Positions 1 to 10,199 of a DNA stretch of 64,000 nucleotides are shown here, one piece after another (the first letter of the stretch is position 1; the number at the start of each line of letters is the position of its first letter). This stretch comes from Iodobacter ciconiae (GTDB lineage: Bacteria > Pseudomonadota > Gammaproteobacteria > Burkholderiales > Chitinibacteraceae). Under the pieces are notes generated by a model, which was not told the DNA's origin, did not search any database, and saw only the letters and a program-made list of their open reading frames with translations. The position numbers were made by a program, and so were the translations under genes. The stretch is taken from contig NZ_CP034433.1 of assembly GCF_003952345.1 (NCBI RefSeq), positions 558,001 to 622,000 on the forward strand, read 5' to 3'.

Positions 1-64
1 CACTATCGATCCGCGAGAAACAACGCCGCGTATCATCCGCGAGGAGAACTACGGTGGCTGCTGA
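1..64 (+). CDS. nuoC: NADH-quinone oxidoreductase subunit C, C-terminal end (partial)
   Basis: Only the last 20 codons are inside the window, reading from base 2 to a TGA at 62-64. The visible tail contains [17 protein letters not shown], which fits the C-terminus of the 30-kDa NuoC subunit of complex I. It overlaps the GTG start of nuoD by 11 bases, as expected for a translationally coupled nuo operon. The rest of the gene lies to the left of the window. Identity rests mostly on position just before nuoD. Confidence 0.8.
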   Translation, partial: TIDPRETTPRIIREENYGGC

Positions 65-1310
65 AATCCGTAACTACACGCTTAATTTTGGACCACAGCA
101 TCCGGCGGCTCACGGCGTTCTTCGCCTTGTTCTTGAGCTCGATGGCGAAGTGGTCGAACGGGCAGACCCGCATATCGGGCTTTTGCACCGTGGTACCGAA
201 AAATTAGCGGAATCAAAAACTTATATCCAATCCCTGCCTTATATGGATCGGCTCGATTACGTGTCGATGATGTGTAATGAGCATGCCTATTGCATGGCGA
301 TTGAAAAAATGATCGGCATTGAAGTGCCGCTTCGTGCCCAGTATATCCGTGTGATGTTTGATGAAATCACCCGTGTGCTGAATCACCTGATGTGGATTGG
401 TGCGCACGGCATTGATTGCGGTGCAATGACTATTTTCCTGTACGCTTTCCGTGAACGTGAAGATCTGATGGACTGCTACGAAGCAGTGTCAGGTGCACGT
501 ATGCATGCGGCTTATTATCGCCCGGGTGGTGTTTACCGTGATCTGCCTGATCAAATGCCGCAGTACCAGGCTTCTAAGGTACGTAATGCTGCCGCGATTA
601 AAAAATTAAATGGTAACCGTGAAGGCTCTTTACTCGATTTTATCGAAGACTTCACTAACCGTTTCCCGACCTATGTGGATGAATACGAAACTCTGCTGAC
701 AGATAATCGTATCTGGAAACAGCGCACTGTGGGTATTGGCATCATTACACCTGAACGTGCTCTGGCCTTGGGGCTGACTGGCCCCATGCTGCGTGGATCT
801 GGTGTAGAGTGGGATCTACGTAAGAAACAGCCGTATGAAGTTTACGGTGCCCTGGATTTTGACATTCCGGTCGGTAAAAATGGGGATTGTTATGATCGCT
901 ACCTGGTTCGTATGGAAGAAATGCGTCAGTCCAATCGTATTATCAAACAGTGCGTTGCGTGGCTGAAAGCGAATCCTGGCCCGGTGATTGTGGATAACCA
1001 TAAAGTGGCATCTCCTTCACGTGGTGGCATGAAAGCCAATATGGAAGAGCTGATTCATCACTTCAAACTCTTTACCGAAGGCATGCATGTTCCAGAAGGC
1101 GAAGCTTATGCTGCTGTTGAGCATCCTAAGGGCGAGTTTGGTATCTATATGGTGTCCGATGGCGCAAATAAGCCTTACCGCATGAAAATTCGCGCACCGG
1201 GTTTTGCTCACCTGGCCTCTTTGGATGAAATGGCGCGTGGTCATATGTTGTCCGATGTGGTCGCAATTATCGGTACACAGGACGTCGTATTTGGGGAGAT
1301 TGATCGCTGA
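54..1310 (+). CDS. nuoD: NADH-quinone oxidoreductase subunit D
   Basis: NuoD (49-kDa subunit) sits in the peripheral arm of complex I and helps form the quinone-binding site with NuoB and NuoH. The 418-residue protein has the family start, [19 protein letters not shown], and the conserved [11 protein letters not shown] region near residues 41-51. It ends in the usual [17 protein letters not shown] at 54 is the start because the family alignment begins there and it overlaps the end of nuoC. The TGA shares a base with the nuoE start (TGATG at 1308-1312), so the two are coupled. Length is normal for the family (about 417). Confidence 0.97.
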   Translation: MAAEIRNYTLNFGPQHPAAHGVLRLVLELDGEVVERADPHIGLLHRGTEKLAESKTYIQSLPYMDRLDYVSMMCNEHAYCMAIEKMIGIEVPLRAQYIRVMFDEITRVLNHLMWIGAHGIDCGAMTIFLYAFREREDLMDCYEAVSGARMHAAYYRPGGVYRDLPDQMPQYQASKVRNAAAIKKLNGNREGSLLDFIEDFTNRFPTYVDEYETLLTDNRIWKQRTVGIGIITPERALALGLTGPMLRGSGVEWDLRKKQPYEVYGALDFDIPVGKNGDCYDRYLVRMEEMRQSNRIIKQCVAWLKANPGPVIVDNHKVASPSRGGMKANMEELIHHFKLFTEGMHVPEGEAYAAVEHPKGEFGIYMVSDGANKPYRMKIRAPGFAHLASLDEMARGHMLSDVVAIIGTQDVVFGEIDR

Positions 1311-1783
1311 TGTTAACTACTCAATCCCTAGCATTGATTGATCGTGAAGTAGCGAAATATCCTGCAGAGCAAAAGCGCTCTGCCGTGATGGGCGCACTGC
1401 GTATTGCGCAGACTGAGCATCGTTATCTTAGCAATGACATGATCGAGTTTGTAGCTAACTATCTTGGCATTGCGCCGATGATGGCTTACGAAGTAGCTAC
1501 TTTCTACAATATGTATGATTTAAAGCCGGTTGGTAAGCACAAGATCACCGTGTGTACTAATCTGCCTTGCGCACTTTCTGGCGGTTATACTGCAGCACAT
1601 TACATCAAGCAAAAGCTTGGTATTGGTTTTAATGAAACCACGCCTGACGGCAAATTTACGCTTAAGGAAGGGGAGTGCATGGGCGCCTGTGGTTATGCAC
1701 CGGTGATGCTGGTGAATAACCACGCCATGTGTAGTCATATGACGCCTGAGGCGATTGATAAGAAACTGGCGGAGCTTGAATAA
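1310..1783 (+). CDS. nuoE: NADH-quinone oxidoreductase subunit E
   Basis: NuoE (24-kDa subunit) has a thioredoxin-like fold carrying the N1a [2Fe-2S] cluster and partners NuoF in the NADH dehydrogenase module. The 157-residue product has the four cluster cysteines in CTNLPC (about residue 82) and [10 protein letters not shown] (about residue 122). Its ATG overlaps the nuoD stop by one base, and its TAA overlaps the nuoF ATG by one base, giving strict coupling in the order D-E-F. Nothing is unusual in length or motifs. Confidence 0.97.
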   Translation: MLTTQSLALIDREVAKYPAEQKRSAVMGALRIAQTEHRYLSNDMIEFVANYLGIAPMMAYEVATFYNMYDLKPVGKHKITVCTNLPCALSGGYTAAHYIKQKLGIGFNETTPDGKFTLKEGECMGACGYAPVMLVNNHAMCSHMTPEAIDKKLAELE

Positions 1784-3072
1784 TGACCGTCTATGCAACT
1801 GGTGTCATTTTTGATGATGTCAACTTTGAAGATCCAAATTGCTGGCGTATTGATCAATACGTTAAGCGTGGCGGCTATGCAGCGCTGAAAAAAATTCTGA
1901 GCGAAAATATCACTCAGGACGAAATCATTGCGCAAATGAAAACTTCCGGCCTGCGTGGCCGTGGCGGTGCGGGCTTTCCCACCGGCTTGAAGTGGTCATT
2001 TATGCCACGCAGCTTTCCTGGGCAAAAATATCTGGTATGCAATACCGATGAGGGCGAGCCAGGCACCTTTAAGGATTTGGACATTATTGTGTCTAATCCG
2101 CATGCGCTGATTGAAGGCATGATTATCGGTGCTTACGCCATGGGCATTACCGTGGGTTACAACTATATCCATGGTGAGGTGTTTGAAGCTTATCAGCGCT
2201 TTGAAGAAGCGCTCGAAGAAGCACGCAAGGCAGGCTTTTTAGGCGATAAAATTCTGGGATCAGAGTTTAGCTTCGAGCTGCATGCCCATCATGGCTATGG
2301 CGCTTATATTTGCGGTGAAGAAACAGCACTGCTTGAATCCTTGGAAGGCAAAAAAGGCCAACCTCGCTTTAAGCCGCCTTTCCCAGCGAGCTATGGCCTC
2401 TACGGCAAGCCAACCACGATTAATAATACGGAGACGTTTGCCTCCGTACCCTACATTATCCGCGAAGGCGGGCAGAAATTCCTTGAGCTGGGTAAACCTA
2501 ATAACGGTGGTACGAAGTTATTTTCGGTTTCTGGCCATGTGAATCGCCCTGGAAACTACGAAGTGCCGCTGGGCATGCCGTTTTCCGAGCTGCTGGAATT
2601 ATGCGGCGGTATGCGTGATGGCAAAAAACTCAAAGCGGTTATTCCGGGGGGATCCTCTTCGCCGGTCTTGCCTGCTGACATCATGATGCAATGCACTATG
2701 GACTACGATTCGATCGCTAAAGCGGGCTCGATGCTGGGTTCGGGGGCGGTGATCGTGATGGATGAAACCGTTAATATGGTGCAGGCGCTTGAGCGTTTGT
2801 CCTATTTCTACTTCGAAGAATCGTGTGGCCAATGTACGCCGTGCCGTGAAGGGACCGGTTGGTTGTATCGCATTGTTCATCGTATCGCACAGGGCCACGG
2901 CGTTCCGGAAGACTTGGAGCTACTGGACAGTGTCGGTAATAACATCGCAGGGCGAACCATTTGTGCTCTCGGCGACGCAGCTGTTTTCCCGGTGCGCGGA
3001 ATGCTAAAACACTTCCGTAGCGAATTCGAATACCTTATCGAACACAAGACTGCATTGCAGGCTTGGGTTTGA
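1783..3072 (+). CDS. nuoF: NADH-quinone oxidoreductase subunit F
   Basis: NuoF (51-kDa subunit) binds NADH and FMN and carries the N3 [4Fe-4S] cluster; electrons enter complex I here. The 429-residue protein contains the glycine-rich [23 protein letters not shown] loop near residues 55-70, the [13 protein letters not shown] motif, and the cluster motif [11 protein letters not shown] near residue 350 with a later CALGD cysteine. The ATG overlaps the nuoE stop. A 6-G run inside the gene (2645-2650) keeps the frame, a useful control for the frameshifts elsewhere in the window. Confidence 0.97.
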   Translation: MTVYATGVIFDDVNFEDPNCWRIDQYVKRGGYAALKKILSENITQDEIIAQMKTSGLRGRGGAGFPTGLKWSFMPRSFPGQKYLVCNTDEGEPGTFKDLDIIVSNPHALIEGMIIGAYAMGITVGYNYIHGEVFEAYQRFEEALEEARKAGFLGDKILGSEFSFELHAHHGYGAYICGEETALLESLEGKKGQPRFKPPFPASYGLYGKPTTINNTETFASVPYIIREGGQKFLELGKPNNGGTKLFSVSGHVNRPGNYEVPLGMPFSELLELCGGMRDGKKLKAVIPGGSSSPVLPADIMMQCTMDYDSIAKAGSMLGSGAVIVMDETVNMVQALERLSYFYFEESCGQCTPCREGTGWLYRIVHRIAQGHGVPEDLELLDSVGNNIAGRTICALGDAAVFPVRGMLKHFRSEFEYLIEHKTALQAWV

Positions 3073-3094
3073 TTCAATAGCCATTGAGTAGAGC

Positions 3095-5392
3095 ATGCTG
3101 GAAATTGAAATCGACGGTAAGAAACTGACAGTGCCAGGTGGTAGCACGGTAATGGACGCAGCCAATTCGGTTGGCGTACATATTCCGCATTTTTGCTATC
3201 ACAAAAAGCTGTCTATAGCCGCAAACTGCCGTATGTGTCTTGTTCAGGTTGAGAAAGCACCTAAGCCTTTACCTGCCTGTGCAACTCCCGTTACTGACGG
3301 GATGAAAGTGTGGACTCATTCTGATCAGGCCGTGAAGGCGCAGCAGGGGGTGATGGAATTCTTACTGATAAATCACCCGCTCGATTGTCCGATTTGCGAT
3401 CAGGGTGGCGAATGCCAGCTGCAGGATCTGGCAGTAGGCTACGGTCAGTCCGGCTCCCGTTATACAGAAGAAAAACGCGTTGTTGTCAATAAAGACCTTG
3501 GCCCGCTGATTTCTACTGATATGACCCGCTGTATCCATTGCAGCCGCTGCGTTCGCTTTACCGAAGAAATCGCTGGCTTCCAGGAATTGGGTATGGCAGG
3601 CCGCGGCGAATTTACCGAGGTCATGTCCTTTATTGGCAAGACGGTTAAATCGGAAATTTCCGGCAATGTGATCGATCTTTGCCCGGTTGGCGCATTGACC
3701 AGTAAGCCTTTCCGCTACTCGGCCCGCACATGGGAGTTATCCCGTCGTAAGTCTGTCAGCCCGCATGATGGCCTTGGCTCTAATCTTGTGGTGCAAGTGA
3801 AGAACAACAAGGTAATGCGTGTATTGCCGCTGGAAAACGAAGCTATTAATGAATGCTGGCTGGCCGATCGTGATCGCTTCTCTTATGAAGCTTTAAACGG
3901 CGCGGATCGTCTGCAAAAGCCGATGATTAAGCAAGGCGGTGTTTGGCAGGTTACCGATTGGCAAACAGCGCTTGAATACGTGGCCAATGGCCTGAAGCAA
4001 GTGGTATCAGACCACGGTGCTGCATCTGTTGCTGCTGTGGCTACACCAAACAGTACAGTTGAAGAGCTGTTTATGCTGCGTAAACTAATGGCAGGTTTAG
4101 GCGTAGAAAACGTCGAAACTCGCTTACGCAATGCAGACTTCAGCCTGAATACGACGGGTGCAACTTGGTTAGGTCAGTCTATTGCTGATTTGGCTGCTTC
4201 TGAAGCGGTGCTGGTGATTGGTTCATCTTTACGCCAAGAGCAGCCTTTGCTGGCACAACGCTTGCGTCAATCGGTTAAGAAAGGCTTGAAGCTTTCTTTA
4301 GTGAATGTGCATAGCGATGATTTGCTGACTAAAGTCGCTGCACAATCTGTTGTTCGCCCTGATCAGCTGGTGGAAGGCGTATTGGCGGTGATTAAAGCTG
4401 TTGTTGAAGTCGACACCAGCAAGACGGCTCCTGCAAACATCGATTTAGCCGGTGTTGAAGCCACTGATTCTGCTCGTGCGATTGCTGCAACGCTGACTGG
4501 TAAATCTGCTGTATTGCTAGGCAATATTGCAATGCATAACCCTCGTGCTGCTGAGTTGCACTCTGCGGCTGCGGCATTGGCCGAGTTGACCGGCGCAACA
4601 CTGGGTGTAATGAGCGAAGCGGCCAATACTGTGGGCGCTCAGCTGATCGGTGCAACAGTAGGTGGCAATGTTTTCGCTGTGCCTAAAAAAGCCTATGTGC
4701 TTTTAAATGCTGAAGCCGAGTTTGATACACATAACGGCGCACAGGCACTGGTCGCAGTAAAAGCGGCTGAAATGGTTGTTGTTATGTCGGCATTTAATAG
4801 CTGTGCACTGGATTTTGCTGATGTAATCCTGCCCGTTTCTCCGTTCTCAGAAACCTCCGGCACCTTCGTCAATATGGAAGGCAAACCACAGAGCTTTAAC
4901 GGCGTGGTTCGTCCGCTTGGTGAAACGCGTCCGGCCTGGAAAGTATTCCGCGTTTTAGGCAATGTGCTTGGCTTTAATGGCTTTGATTACGAATCGTCAG
5001 AACAGATCCGTGATGAAGCCTTGCCTGGAGATACTGCTGCCCGCTTGAATAATTCAATGGTGGCTGCTGTAGCAGTTAAAGCTCAGGCTGTGTCCGGTTT
5101 GTCTCGATTAGGCGAAGTGGCGATGTATCAGGCGGACGCCTTGGTTCGTCGTGCGTCTAGCCTGCAAGCGACTCAGGCTGCTCCGGCATTGAAAGCCAAT
5201 GCTGCCACTCTGGCGGCTTTAGGTCTGGCGGTGAATGATCTGGCGCGGGTAGAGCAGGGTGGTCAAGCCGTATCGCTCTTCGCTGAGCTGGATGCGGGTC
5301 TTGCAGATAACGTGATTCGTGTGACTGCTGCCCATGCTGCGACGCGTCAGCTCGCTGGCATGTTTGATAGTCTCTCGGTTTCTAAAGCTTAA
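3095..5392 (+). CDS. nuoG: NADH-quinone oxidoreductase subunit G
   Basis: NuoG (75-kDa subunit) relays electrons through several Fe-S clusters in the NADH module. The 765-residue protein has an N-terminal ferredoxin-like domain with CYHKKLSIAANCRMC (about residues 34-48), a CPICDQGGECQLQD segment, and a CIHCSRCVRF [4Fe-4S] motif near residue 145. A molybdopterin-oxidoreductase-like body follows. It lies 22 bases after nuoF and 12 bases before nuoH. The C-terminal third is rich in alanine and less conserved, as in other betaproteobacterial NuoG proteins. Confidence 0.96.
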   Translation: MLEIEIDGKKLTVPGGSTVMDAANSVGVHIPHFCYHKKLSIAANCRMCLVQVEKAPKPLPACATPVTDGMKVWTHSDQAVKAQQGVMEFLLINHPLDCPICDQGGECQLQDLAVGYGQSGSRYTEEKRVVVNKDLGPLISTDMTRCIHCSRCVRFTEEIAGFQELGMAGRGEFTEVMSFIGKTVKSEISGNVIDLCPVGALTSKPFRYSARTWELSRRKSVSPHDGLGSNLVVQVKNNKVMRVLPLENEAINECWLADRDRFSYEALNGADRLQKPMIKQGGVWQVTDWQTALEYVANGLKQVVSDHGAASVAAVATPNSTVEELFMLRKLMAGLGVENVETRLRNADFSLNTTGATWLGQSIADLAASEAVLVIGSSLRQEQPLLAQRLRQSVKKGLKLSLVNVHSDDLLTKVAAQSVVRPDQLVEGVLAVIKAVVEVDTSKTAPANIDLAGVEATDSARAIAATLTGKSAVLLGNIAMHNPRAAELHSAAAALAELTGATLGVMSEAANTVGAQLIGATVGGNVFAVPKKAYVLLNAEAEFDTHNGAQALVAVKAAEMVVVMSAFNSCALDFADVILPVSPFSETSGTFVNMEGKPQSFNGVVRPLGETRPAWKVFRVLGNVLGFNGFDYESSEQIRDEALPGDTAARLNNSMVAAVAVKAQAVSGLSRLGEVAMYQADALVRRASSLQATQAAPALKANAATLAALGLAVNDLARVEQGGQAVSLFAELDAGLADNVIRVTAAHAATRQLAGMFDSLSVSKA

Positions 5393-5404
5393 AGGGCGCC
5401 CAAT

Positions 5405-6451
5405 ATGGAAATGTTACAAGGGTGGTTTGGCGCAGAGATCGCGTTTGTCCTCTGGACCTTAATCAAGATTGTTTGCATCGTTGCGCCTTTGATGGGTGGG
5501 GTGGCTTACCTGACACTGGCTGAGCGCAAAGTAATTGGCTATATGCAGATTCGTATCGGCCCGAACCGGGTGGGGCCGTTTGGTTTGCTGCAACCGATTG
5601 CCGACGGTGTAAAGCTGCTGCTGAAAGAAATTATTTCTCCATCTGCTGCCAGCACAGGCCTGTTCTTTTTGGCGCCGATTATGGTTCTGGTGCCCGCTCT
5701 GGCAGCCTGGGCCGTGGTGCCGTTTTATCCTGGCTATGTGTTATCAGATGTGAACGTTGGTTTGCTCTACGTGATGGCCATTACTTCGATGGGCGTTTAT
5801 GGCGTGATTCTGGCGGGCTGGGCATCTAACTCCAAATACGCTTTTCTTGGTGCGATGCGCGCTGCAGCTCAGGTGATTTCTTACGAGCTGGCAATGGGTT
5901 TTGCGCTGGTTGGCGTGATGATGGTTTCGGGCAGCTTAAATATGACTGAAATTGTGAATCAGCAAGGTCAGGGCATGGCCGGGGGGTCGATTTTGTCATG
6001 GAATCTGATTCCGTTGATGCCGCTGTTTATTGTGTACTTTATTTCTGGTGTGGCTGAAACCAACCGCGCGCCATTTGACGTCACCGAAGGTGAGTCAGAA
6101 ATTGTTGCGGGTCACATGGTTGAGTATTCGGGCATGAGCTTTGCGCTGTTCTTTCTGGCTGAATACGCCAATATGATTCTGATTTCAGCAATGACATCGA
6201 TCATGTTCCTTGGCGGCTGGTTAAGCCCGTTCCCTGTAAGCTGGGGTATTCTGGGCGCGCCATCGGTACTGTGGTGGGTGCTAAAAGTAGCCTTTATGCT
6301 GTTCTGCTTCTTGTGGTTCCGCGCTACTTTTCCTCGCTATCGTTACGATCAGCTTATGCGTTTGGGTTGGAAAATTTTCATCCCGGTCACCTTGATTTGG
6401 ATTGTGGTAGTGGGCGCCTGGATGCAAACGCCGCTGTCACTCTGGAAATAA
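5405..6451 (+). CDS. nuoH: NADH-quinone oxidoreductase subunit H
   Basis: NuoH is the membrane subunit that joins the peripheral and membrane arms and lines the quinone chamber. The 348-residue protein has about eight hydrophobic segments and the conserved signatures [18 protein letters not shown] (residues about 41-58) and [19 protein letters not shown] (about 218-236). It lies 12 bases after nuoG and 12 bases before nuoI. Length is typical for the family. A 6-G run at 5981-5986 does not break the frame. Confidence 0.97.
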   Translation: MEMLQGWFGAEIAFVLWTLIKIVCIVAPLMGGVAYLTLAERKVIGYMQIRIGPNRVGPFGLLQPIADGVKLLLKEIISPSAASTGLFFLAPIMVLVPALAAWAVVPFYPGYVLSDVNVGLLYVMAITSMGVYGVILAGWASNSKYAFLGAMRAAAQVISYELAMGFALVGVMMVSGSLNMTEIVNQQGQGMAGGSILSWNLIPLMPLFIVYFISGVAETNRAPFDVTEGESEIVAGHMVEYSGMSFALFFLAEYANMILISAMTSIMFLGGWLSPFPVSWGILGAPSVLWWVLKVAFMLFCFLWFRATFPRYRYDQLMRLGWKIFIPVTLIWIVVVGAWMQTPLSLWK

Positions 6452-6463
6452 ACAGGATCCGCT

Positions 6464-6952
6464 ATGGAAAAGATTGCTTATTTCTTTAAAACGTTCTTGC
6501 TCGTGGAACTGGTAAAAGGCCTGATGCTTACCGGCCGCCATATGTTCCAGACCAAGATCACAGTGCAGTTCCCTGAAGAGAAAACTCCGTACAGCCCGCG
6601 TTTTCGTGGTCTGCACGCACAACGTCGTTATGCAAATGGCGAGGAGCGTTGCATCGCCTGTAAGCTTTGCGAAGCAGTTTGCCCGGCTCAGGCGATTGTG
6701 ATCGAGTCGGATCAGCGGGATGACGGTACTCGACGTACCACACGTTATGACATTGATCTGACCAAATGTATTTTCTGCGGTTTTTGTGAGGAAGCTTGCC
6801 CGGTGGATGCCATCGTGGAAACGCATATTCTTGAATATCACGGCGAAAAACGGGGCGATCTCTACTACACCAAGCCAATGCTGTTAGCGGTGGGTGATAA
6901 GTACGAGAGCGAAATTGCTGAACGGAAAGCACAAGATGCCAAATACCGTTAA
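6464..6952 (+). CDS. nuoI: NADH-quinone oxidoreductase subunit I
   Basis: NuoI carries the N6a and N6b [4Fe-4S] clusters that pass electrons towards NuoB and quinone. The 162-residue protein shows two ferredoxin motifs: [12 protein letters not shown] (about residues 64-75) and [12 protein letters not shown] (about 103-114). It ends the first block of the operon; 167 bases separate it from nuoJ, far more than any other gap in the operon, and that gap holds an imperfect palindrome. Confidence 0.97.
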   Translation: MEKIAYFFKTFLLVELVKGLMLTGRHMFQTKITVQFPEEKTPYSPRFRGLHAQRRYANGEERCIACKLCEAVCPAQAIVIESDQRDDGTRRTTRYDIDLTKCIFCGFCEEACPVDAIVETHILEYHGEKRGDLYYTKPMLLAVGDKYESEIAERKAQDAKYR

Positions 6953-6965
6953 CAGCCCGATACAA

Positions 6966-7077
6966 AACTACTGCGAACTTCAATGGCTGCTTTAAAAAAT
7001 GACTCAAAATCATCGTTTACTAAAGTAAACCCCGGTTTTTTGCCCTTTTTTGTCTTGCTCCTGGATTTCTCGCTACG
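6966..7077. repeat. Long imperfect palindrome between nuoI and nuoJ
   Basis: The centre is a perfect GTTTAC-TAAA-GTAAAC hairpin at about 7014-7029. Outside it, the left flank read as its complement resembles the right flank over about 45 more bases: both arms have T-rich tracts spaced alike, then a GC segment and a TTCGC-like end. This is the shape of a small dispersed repeat (REP/MITE-like) or a strong mRNA hairpin inside the operon. I saw no second copy in the window. Boundaries are approximate. Confidence 0.5.
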
Positions 7078-7119
7078 CTTTTTATCGACTGTTAAAGGTC
7101 AAATATTGATAGGTGTCCA

Positions 7120-7755
7120 ATGACAATTGCACTATTTAGTTTCCTTGCCCTGGTGCTGCTGGCTTCTGCACTTGGTGTAGTCAGTACCAAAAATCCGGTA
7201 CAAGCCGCATTACTGCTGATTTTGTCTTTCTTTACCGCAGCCATGCTGTGGATGTTAATGAAGGCAGAGTTTTTGGCTGTTTCCCTTGTACTGATTTATG
7301 TGGGGGCAGTCATGGTGCTGTTCCTGTTTGTGGTGATGATGCTCGATATTAATTTCGAGGAGCTGCGTAAAGGCTTCTGGAAGTTTGCTCCGATTGCCGG
7401 TGTGGTTGCTGGCACGATGCTGGTGGAAATGGTACTGGTCATTACTCACGGAGCAAGTCAGTTGGAAGGCGCAATGCTGGTTGAGCGTCCTTTGGGTTAT
7501 AGCAATGTGCATGAGCTAGGCCGCCTGATTTATACCCAGTACTTCCTGCCATTTCAGCTGGCGTCGGTAATTTTGTTGGTGGGGATGATTGCCGCCATCG
7601 CGCTGACGTTACGTAAACGTAAGAGCAGTAAATACATTAATCCGGCTGAACAAGTTCGTGTTAAAGCTAGTGATCGCCTGCGCATCGTGAAGATGGCAGC
7701 CACCGTTAAAGAGCTTGCAGATGTGCCTGCCAGCGACGATAAACCAGCAGCCTGA
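7120..7755 (+). CDS. nuoJ: NADH-quinone oxidoreductase subunit J
   Basis: NuoJ is a membrane subunit in the proton-pumping arm, next to NuoK. The 211-residue protein has five hydrophobic segments, including the conserved [27 protein letters not shown] stretch around residues 49-75, whose glycine/tyrosine region forms the pi-bulge helix in known structures. The C-terminal tail is charged and ends in DDKPAA. It restarts the operon after the 167-base gap and is followed closely by nuoK. Confidence 0.96.
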   Translation: MTIALFSFLALVLLASALGVVSTKNPVQAALLLILSFFTAAMLWMLMKAEFLAVSLVLIYVGAVMVLFLFVVMMLDINFEELRKGFWKFAPIAGVVAGTMLVEMVLVITHGASQLEGAMLVERPLGYSNVHELGRLIYTQYFLPFQLASVILLVGMIAAIALTLRKRKSSKYINPAEQVRVKASDRLRIVKMAATVKELADVPASDDKPAA

Positions 7756-7768
7756 GGGAAGATATTTC

Positions 7769-8074
7769 ATGCTTGAGTTGACGCATTATCTTGTGCTGGC
7801 GGCTTGTTTATTTGCCATCAGTATTTTCGGTATCTTTATGAACCGTAAAAACTTAATCGTGCTGCTTATGGCGATCGAGTTGATGTTGCTTGCGGTGAAT
7901 ATGAATTTCATTGCTTTTTCGCAGTTCCTCGGCGATTCAGCAGGGCAGATTTTCGTGTTCTTTATCTTGACGGTGGCCGCGGCTGAAGCTGCAATTGGGC
8001 TGGCGATCCTGATTGTGCTATTTCGCAATCTGCGCTCAATCAACGTCGAAGATCTCGACAGCCTGAAGGGTTAA
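7769..8074 (+). CDS. nuoK: NADH-quinone oxidoreductase subunit K
   Basis: NuoK is a small membrane subunit with three transmembrane helices and two buried glutamates used in proton transfer. The start is the ATG at 7769, because the family begins at [12 protein letters not shown] and an upstream in-frame ATG would lie inside nuoJ; GAGGGAAGA lies just upstream as ribosome binding site. This gives 101 residues, the normal length. The glutamates are visible in the [11 protein letters not shown] and [11 protein letters not shown] segments. Confidence 0.96.
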   Translation: MLELTHYLVLAACLFAISIFGIFMNRKNLIVLLMAIELMLLAVNMNFIAFSQFLGDSAGQIFVFFILTVAAAEAAIGLAILIVLFRNLRSINVEDLDSLKG

Positions 8075-8090
8075 GGGGACAGGGTTATAT

Positions 8091-10127
8091 ATGGATATGA
8101 AAACGATTTATCTCTTAATCCCGCTGGCGCCCCTGTTTGGCGCGCTGGTTGCAGGCTTGTTTGGCTGGGCAATCGGGCGGCGTGCATCGCATATCGTAAC
8201 TATTGGTGGTGTTGCTGCTTCGTTTCTGATGTCGGCTTATGTTTTAAACCATCTGGTGTCAGGTGGCGATAACTTTAACGGTACGGTTTATACCTGGCTG
8301 ACTGTTAATGGTGTTGATTTCAATGTTGGTTTTCTAGTTGATAAGCTCACCGCAATGATGATGTGCGTGGTGACTTTTGTATCGCTGATGGTGCATATCT
8401 ATACCATCGGTTATATGTCGGAAGACCCGGGTTATCAGCGTTTTTTCAGCTATATCTCGCTGTTTACCTTCTCGATGCTGATGCTGGTGATGGCGAATAA
8501 CTTTGTTCAGCTTTTCTTCGGCTGGGAAGCGGTAGGTTTGGTTTCTTACCTCTTGATCGGTTTCTGGTTCAAAAAGCCAACGGCAACGTTTGCCAATATG
8601 AAGGCTTTTTTGATCAACCGTGTGGGTGACTTCGGTTTCCTCTTGGGGATTGGTCTGGTACTGGCCTACTTTGGCTCGCTCGATTACGCGGATGTATTTG
8701 CTAAAGCGCCGGCGCTGAAAGATGCAACGATTAGCTTATTCCCGAATGTGACTTGGTCTTTGATGACAGTCACTTGCATCTTGCTGTTTATCGGCGCGAT
8801 GGGTAAATCGGCTCAGTTTCCGCTGCATGTCTGGTTGCCTGATTCGATGGAAGGCCCAACGCCGATTTCTGCGCTGATTCACGCGGCAACAATGGTGACG
8901 GCAGGTATCTTTATGGTGGCACGTATGTCGCCATTGTTTGAGTTATCAGATACTGCGCTGAATTTTGTGATGGTGATTGGTGCAATCACAGCGCTGTTTA
9001 TGGGTTTTCTCGGGATTATCCAGAACGATATCAAGCGCGTTGTGGCTTATTCCACCTTGTCGCAACTGGGTTATATGACGGTTGCGTTAGGTGCATCGGC
9101 TTATTCGGTAGCGGTATTCCACTTAATGACACACGCTTTCTTCAAGGCTTTGTTATTCCTTGCTGCGGGTTCGGTGATTATTGGTATGCACCATGATCAG
9201 GACATTCGCAATATGGGCGGCTTGAAGAAATACATGCCAATTACCTGGATTACCTCTTTGATTGGTTCTCTGGCCCTGATCGGTACACCGTTCTTGTCTG
9301 GTTTCTATTCTAAAGATTCGATTATCGAAGCGGTGCATGCTTCAAACTTGCCAGGCGCTGGTTTTGCTTACTTTGCGGTTGTGGCAGGTGTGTTTGTAAC
9401 GGCTTTCTACTCTTTCCGCATGTACTTTCTGGTGTTCCACGGTGAAGAGCGTTTTGGTAAGGCGCATGATCACCACGGTCACGATGCAGCTCATGCACAT
9501 GCTGATGAGCACCATCACGGCCTGGTTCCGGGGCAAAAGCCGCATGAAACACCTTGGGTTGTGACTTTGCCACTGGTGATGCTGGCTATTCCATCGCTGG
9601 TGATTGGTTACTTTGCGATTGATCCTATGCTTTACGGGGACTTCTTCAAGGGTGTGATTTTTGTAAATCATGAAGCTCACCCTGCTATGGAAGTGATGAA
9701 AGAGGAATTTCACGGTGCAATCAGCATGGGGATTCATTCCTTGACTACATTGCCCTTCATGCTTGCACTGGCAGGTGTGGTGGTGTCCTGGTACTTCTAT
9801 CTGGTGAAGCCAAGCATCCCCGCAGCACTGGAGAGTTTCTTTACATCGGTCGGCATTAAAAAGCTGCTGGACGAGAAGTACTACATGGATCATCTGTATA
9901 TCAATGGTTTTGCTGCAGGTGGCCGTGTACTGGGTACTTTGTTCTGGAAAGTAGGGGATACCTTCATCATCGATGGCTTGCTTGTTAATGGCACGGCCAA
10001 GCTGGTGGGCGTGTTTGCAGCGTTGTCTCGTAAATTGCAAACGGGTTATATCTACCACTACGCTTTTGCCATGATTATCGGTGCAATTGGCCTGATGACG
10101 TGGTGGATTGCTGGCCTGCTGGCTTAA
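8091..10127 (+). CDS. nuoL: NADH-quinone oxidoreductase subunit L
   Basis: NuoL is the distal antiporter-like proton-pumping subunit with the long lateral helix. The 678-residue protein shows the family core (GWEAVGLVSYLLIGFW, MGKSAQFPLHVWLPDSMEGPTP, HAATMVTAGIF, STLSQLGYM). A cytosolic or periplasmic loop near residues 455-480 is strikingly rich in histidine (HDHHGHDAAHAHADEHHHG), which is seen in many proteobacterial NuoL proteins. AAGGGGACAGGG upstream serves as ribosome binding site; ATG 8091 or 8097 could both start. Confidence 0.97.
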   Translation: MDMKTIYLLIPLAPLFGALVAGLFGWAIGRRASHIVTIGGVAASFLMSAYVLNHLVSGGDNFNGTVYTWLTVNGVDFNVGFLVDKLTAMMMCVVTFVSLMVHIYTIGYMSEDPGYQRFFSYISLFTFSMLMLVMANNFVQLFFGWEAVGLVSYLLIGFWFKKPTATFANMKAFLINRVGDFGFLLGIGLVLAYFGSLDYADVFAKAPALKDATISLFPNVTWSLMTVTCILLFIGAMGKSAQFPLHVWLPDSMEGPTPISALIHAATMVTAGIFMVARMSPLFELSDTALNFVMVIGAITALFMGFLGIIQNDIKRVVAYSTLSQLGYMTVALGASAYSVAVFHLMTHAFFKALLFLAAGSVIIGMHHDQDIRNMGGLKKYMPITWITSLIGSLALIGTPFLSGFYSKDSIIEAVHASNLPGAGFAYFAVVAGVFVTAFYSFRMYFLVFHGEERFGKAHDHHGHDAAHAHADEHHHGLVPGQKPHETPWVVTLPLVMLAIPSLVIGYFAIDPMLYGDFFKGVIFVNHEAHPAMEVMKEEFHGAISMGIHSLTTLPFMLALAGVVVSWYFYLVKPSIPAALESFFTSVGIKKLLDEKYYMDHLYINGFAAGGRVLGTLFWKVGDTFIIDGLLVNGTAKLVGVFAALSRKLQTGYIYHYAFAMIIGAIGLMTWWIAGLLA

Positions 10128-10199
10128 GGGAAAGGCCGGCTTACCGCCGGGGATCGGGGGGCATTGCCCCCTCGGATGAAAATAACAAGTAGGTTGACT

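Noticed and set aside
9342..10058. A 238-codon open frame antisense to nuoL
   Set aside because: nuoL is certain on the + strand; the antisense product shows no family features and is rich in His/Gln as expected from reversed membrane-protein codons.
10157..10171. GC hairpin between nuoL and nuoM as a terminator
   Set aside because: There is no following T tract, and transcription must continue into nuoM and nuoN.
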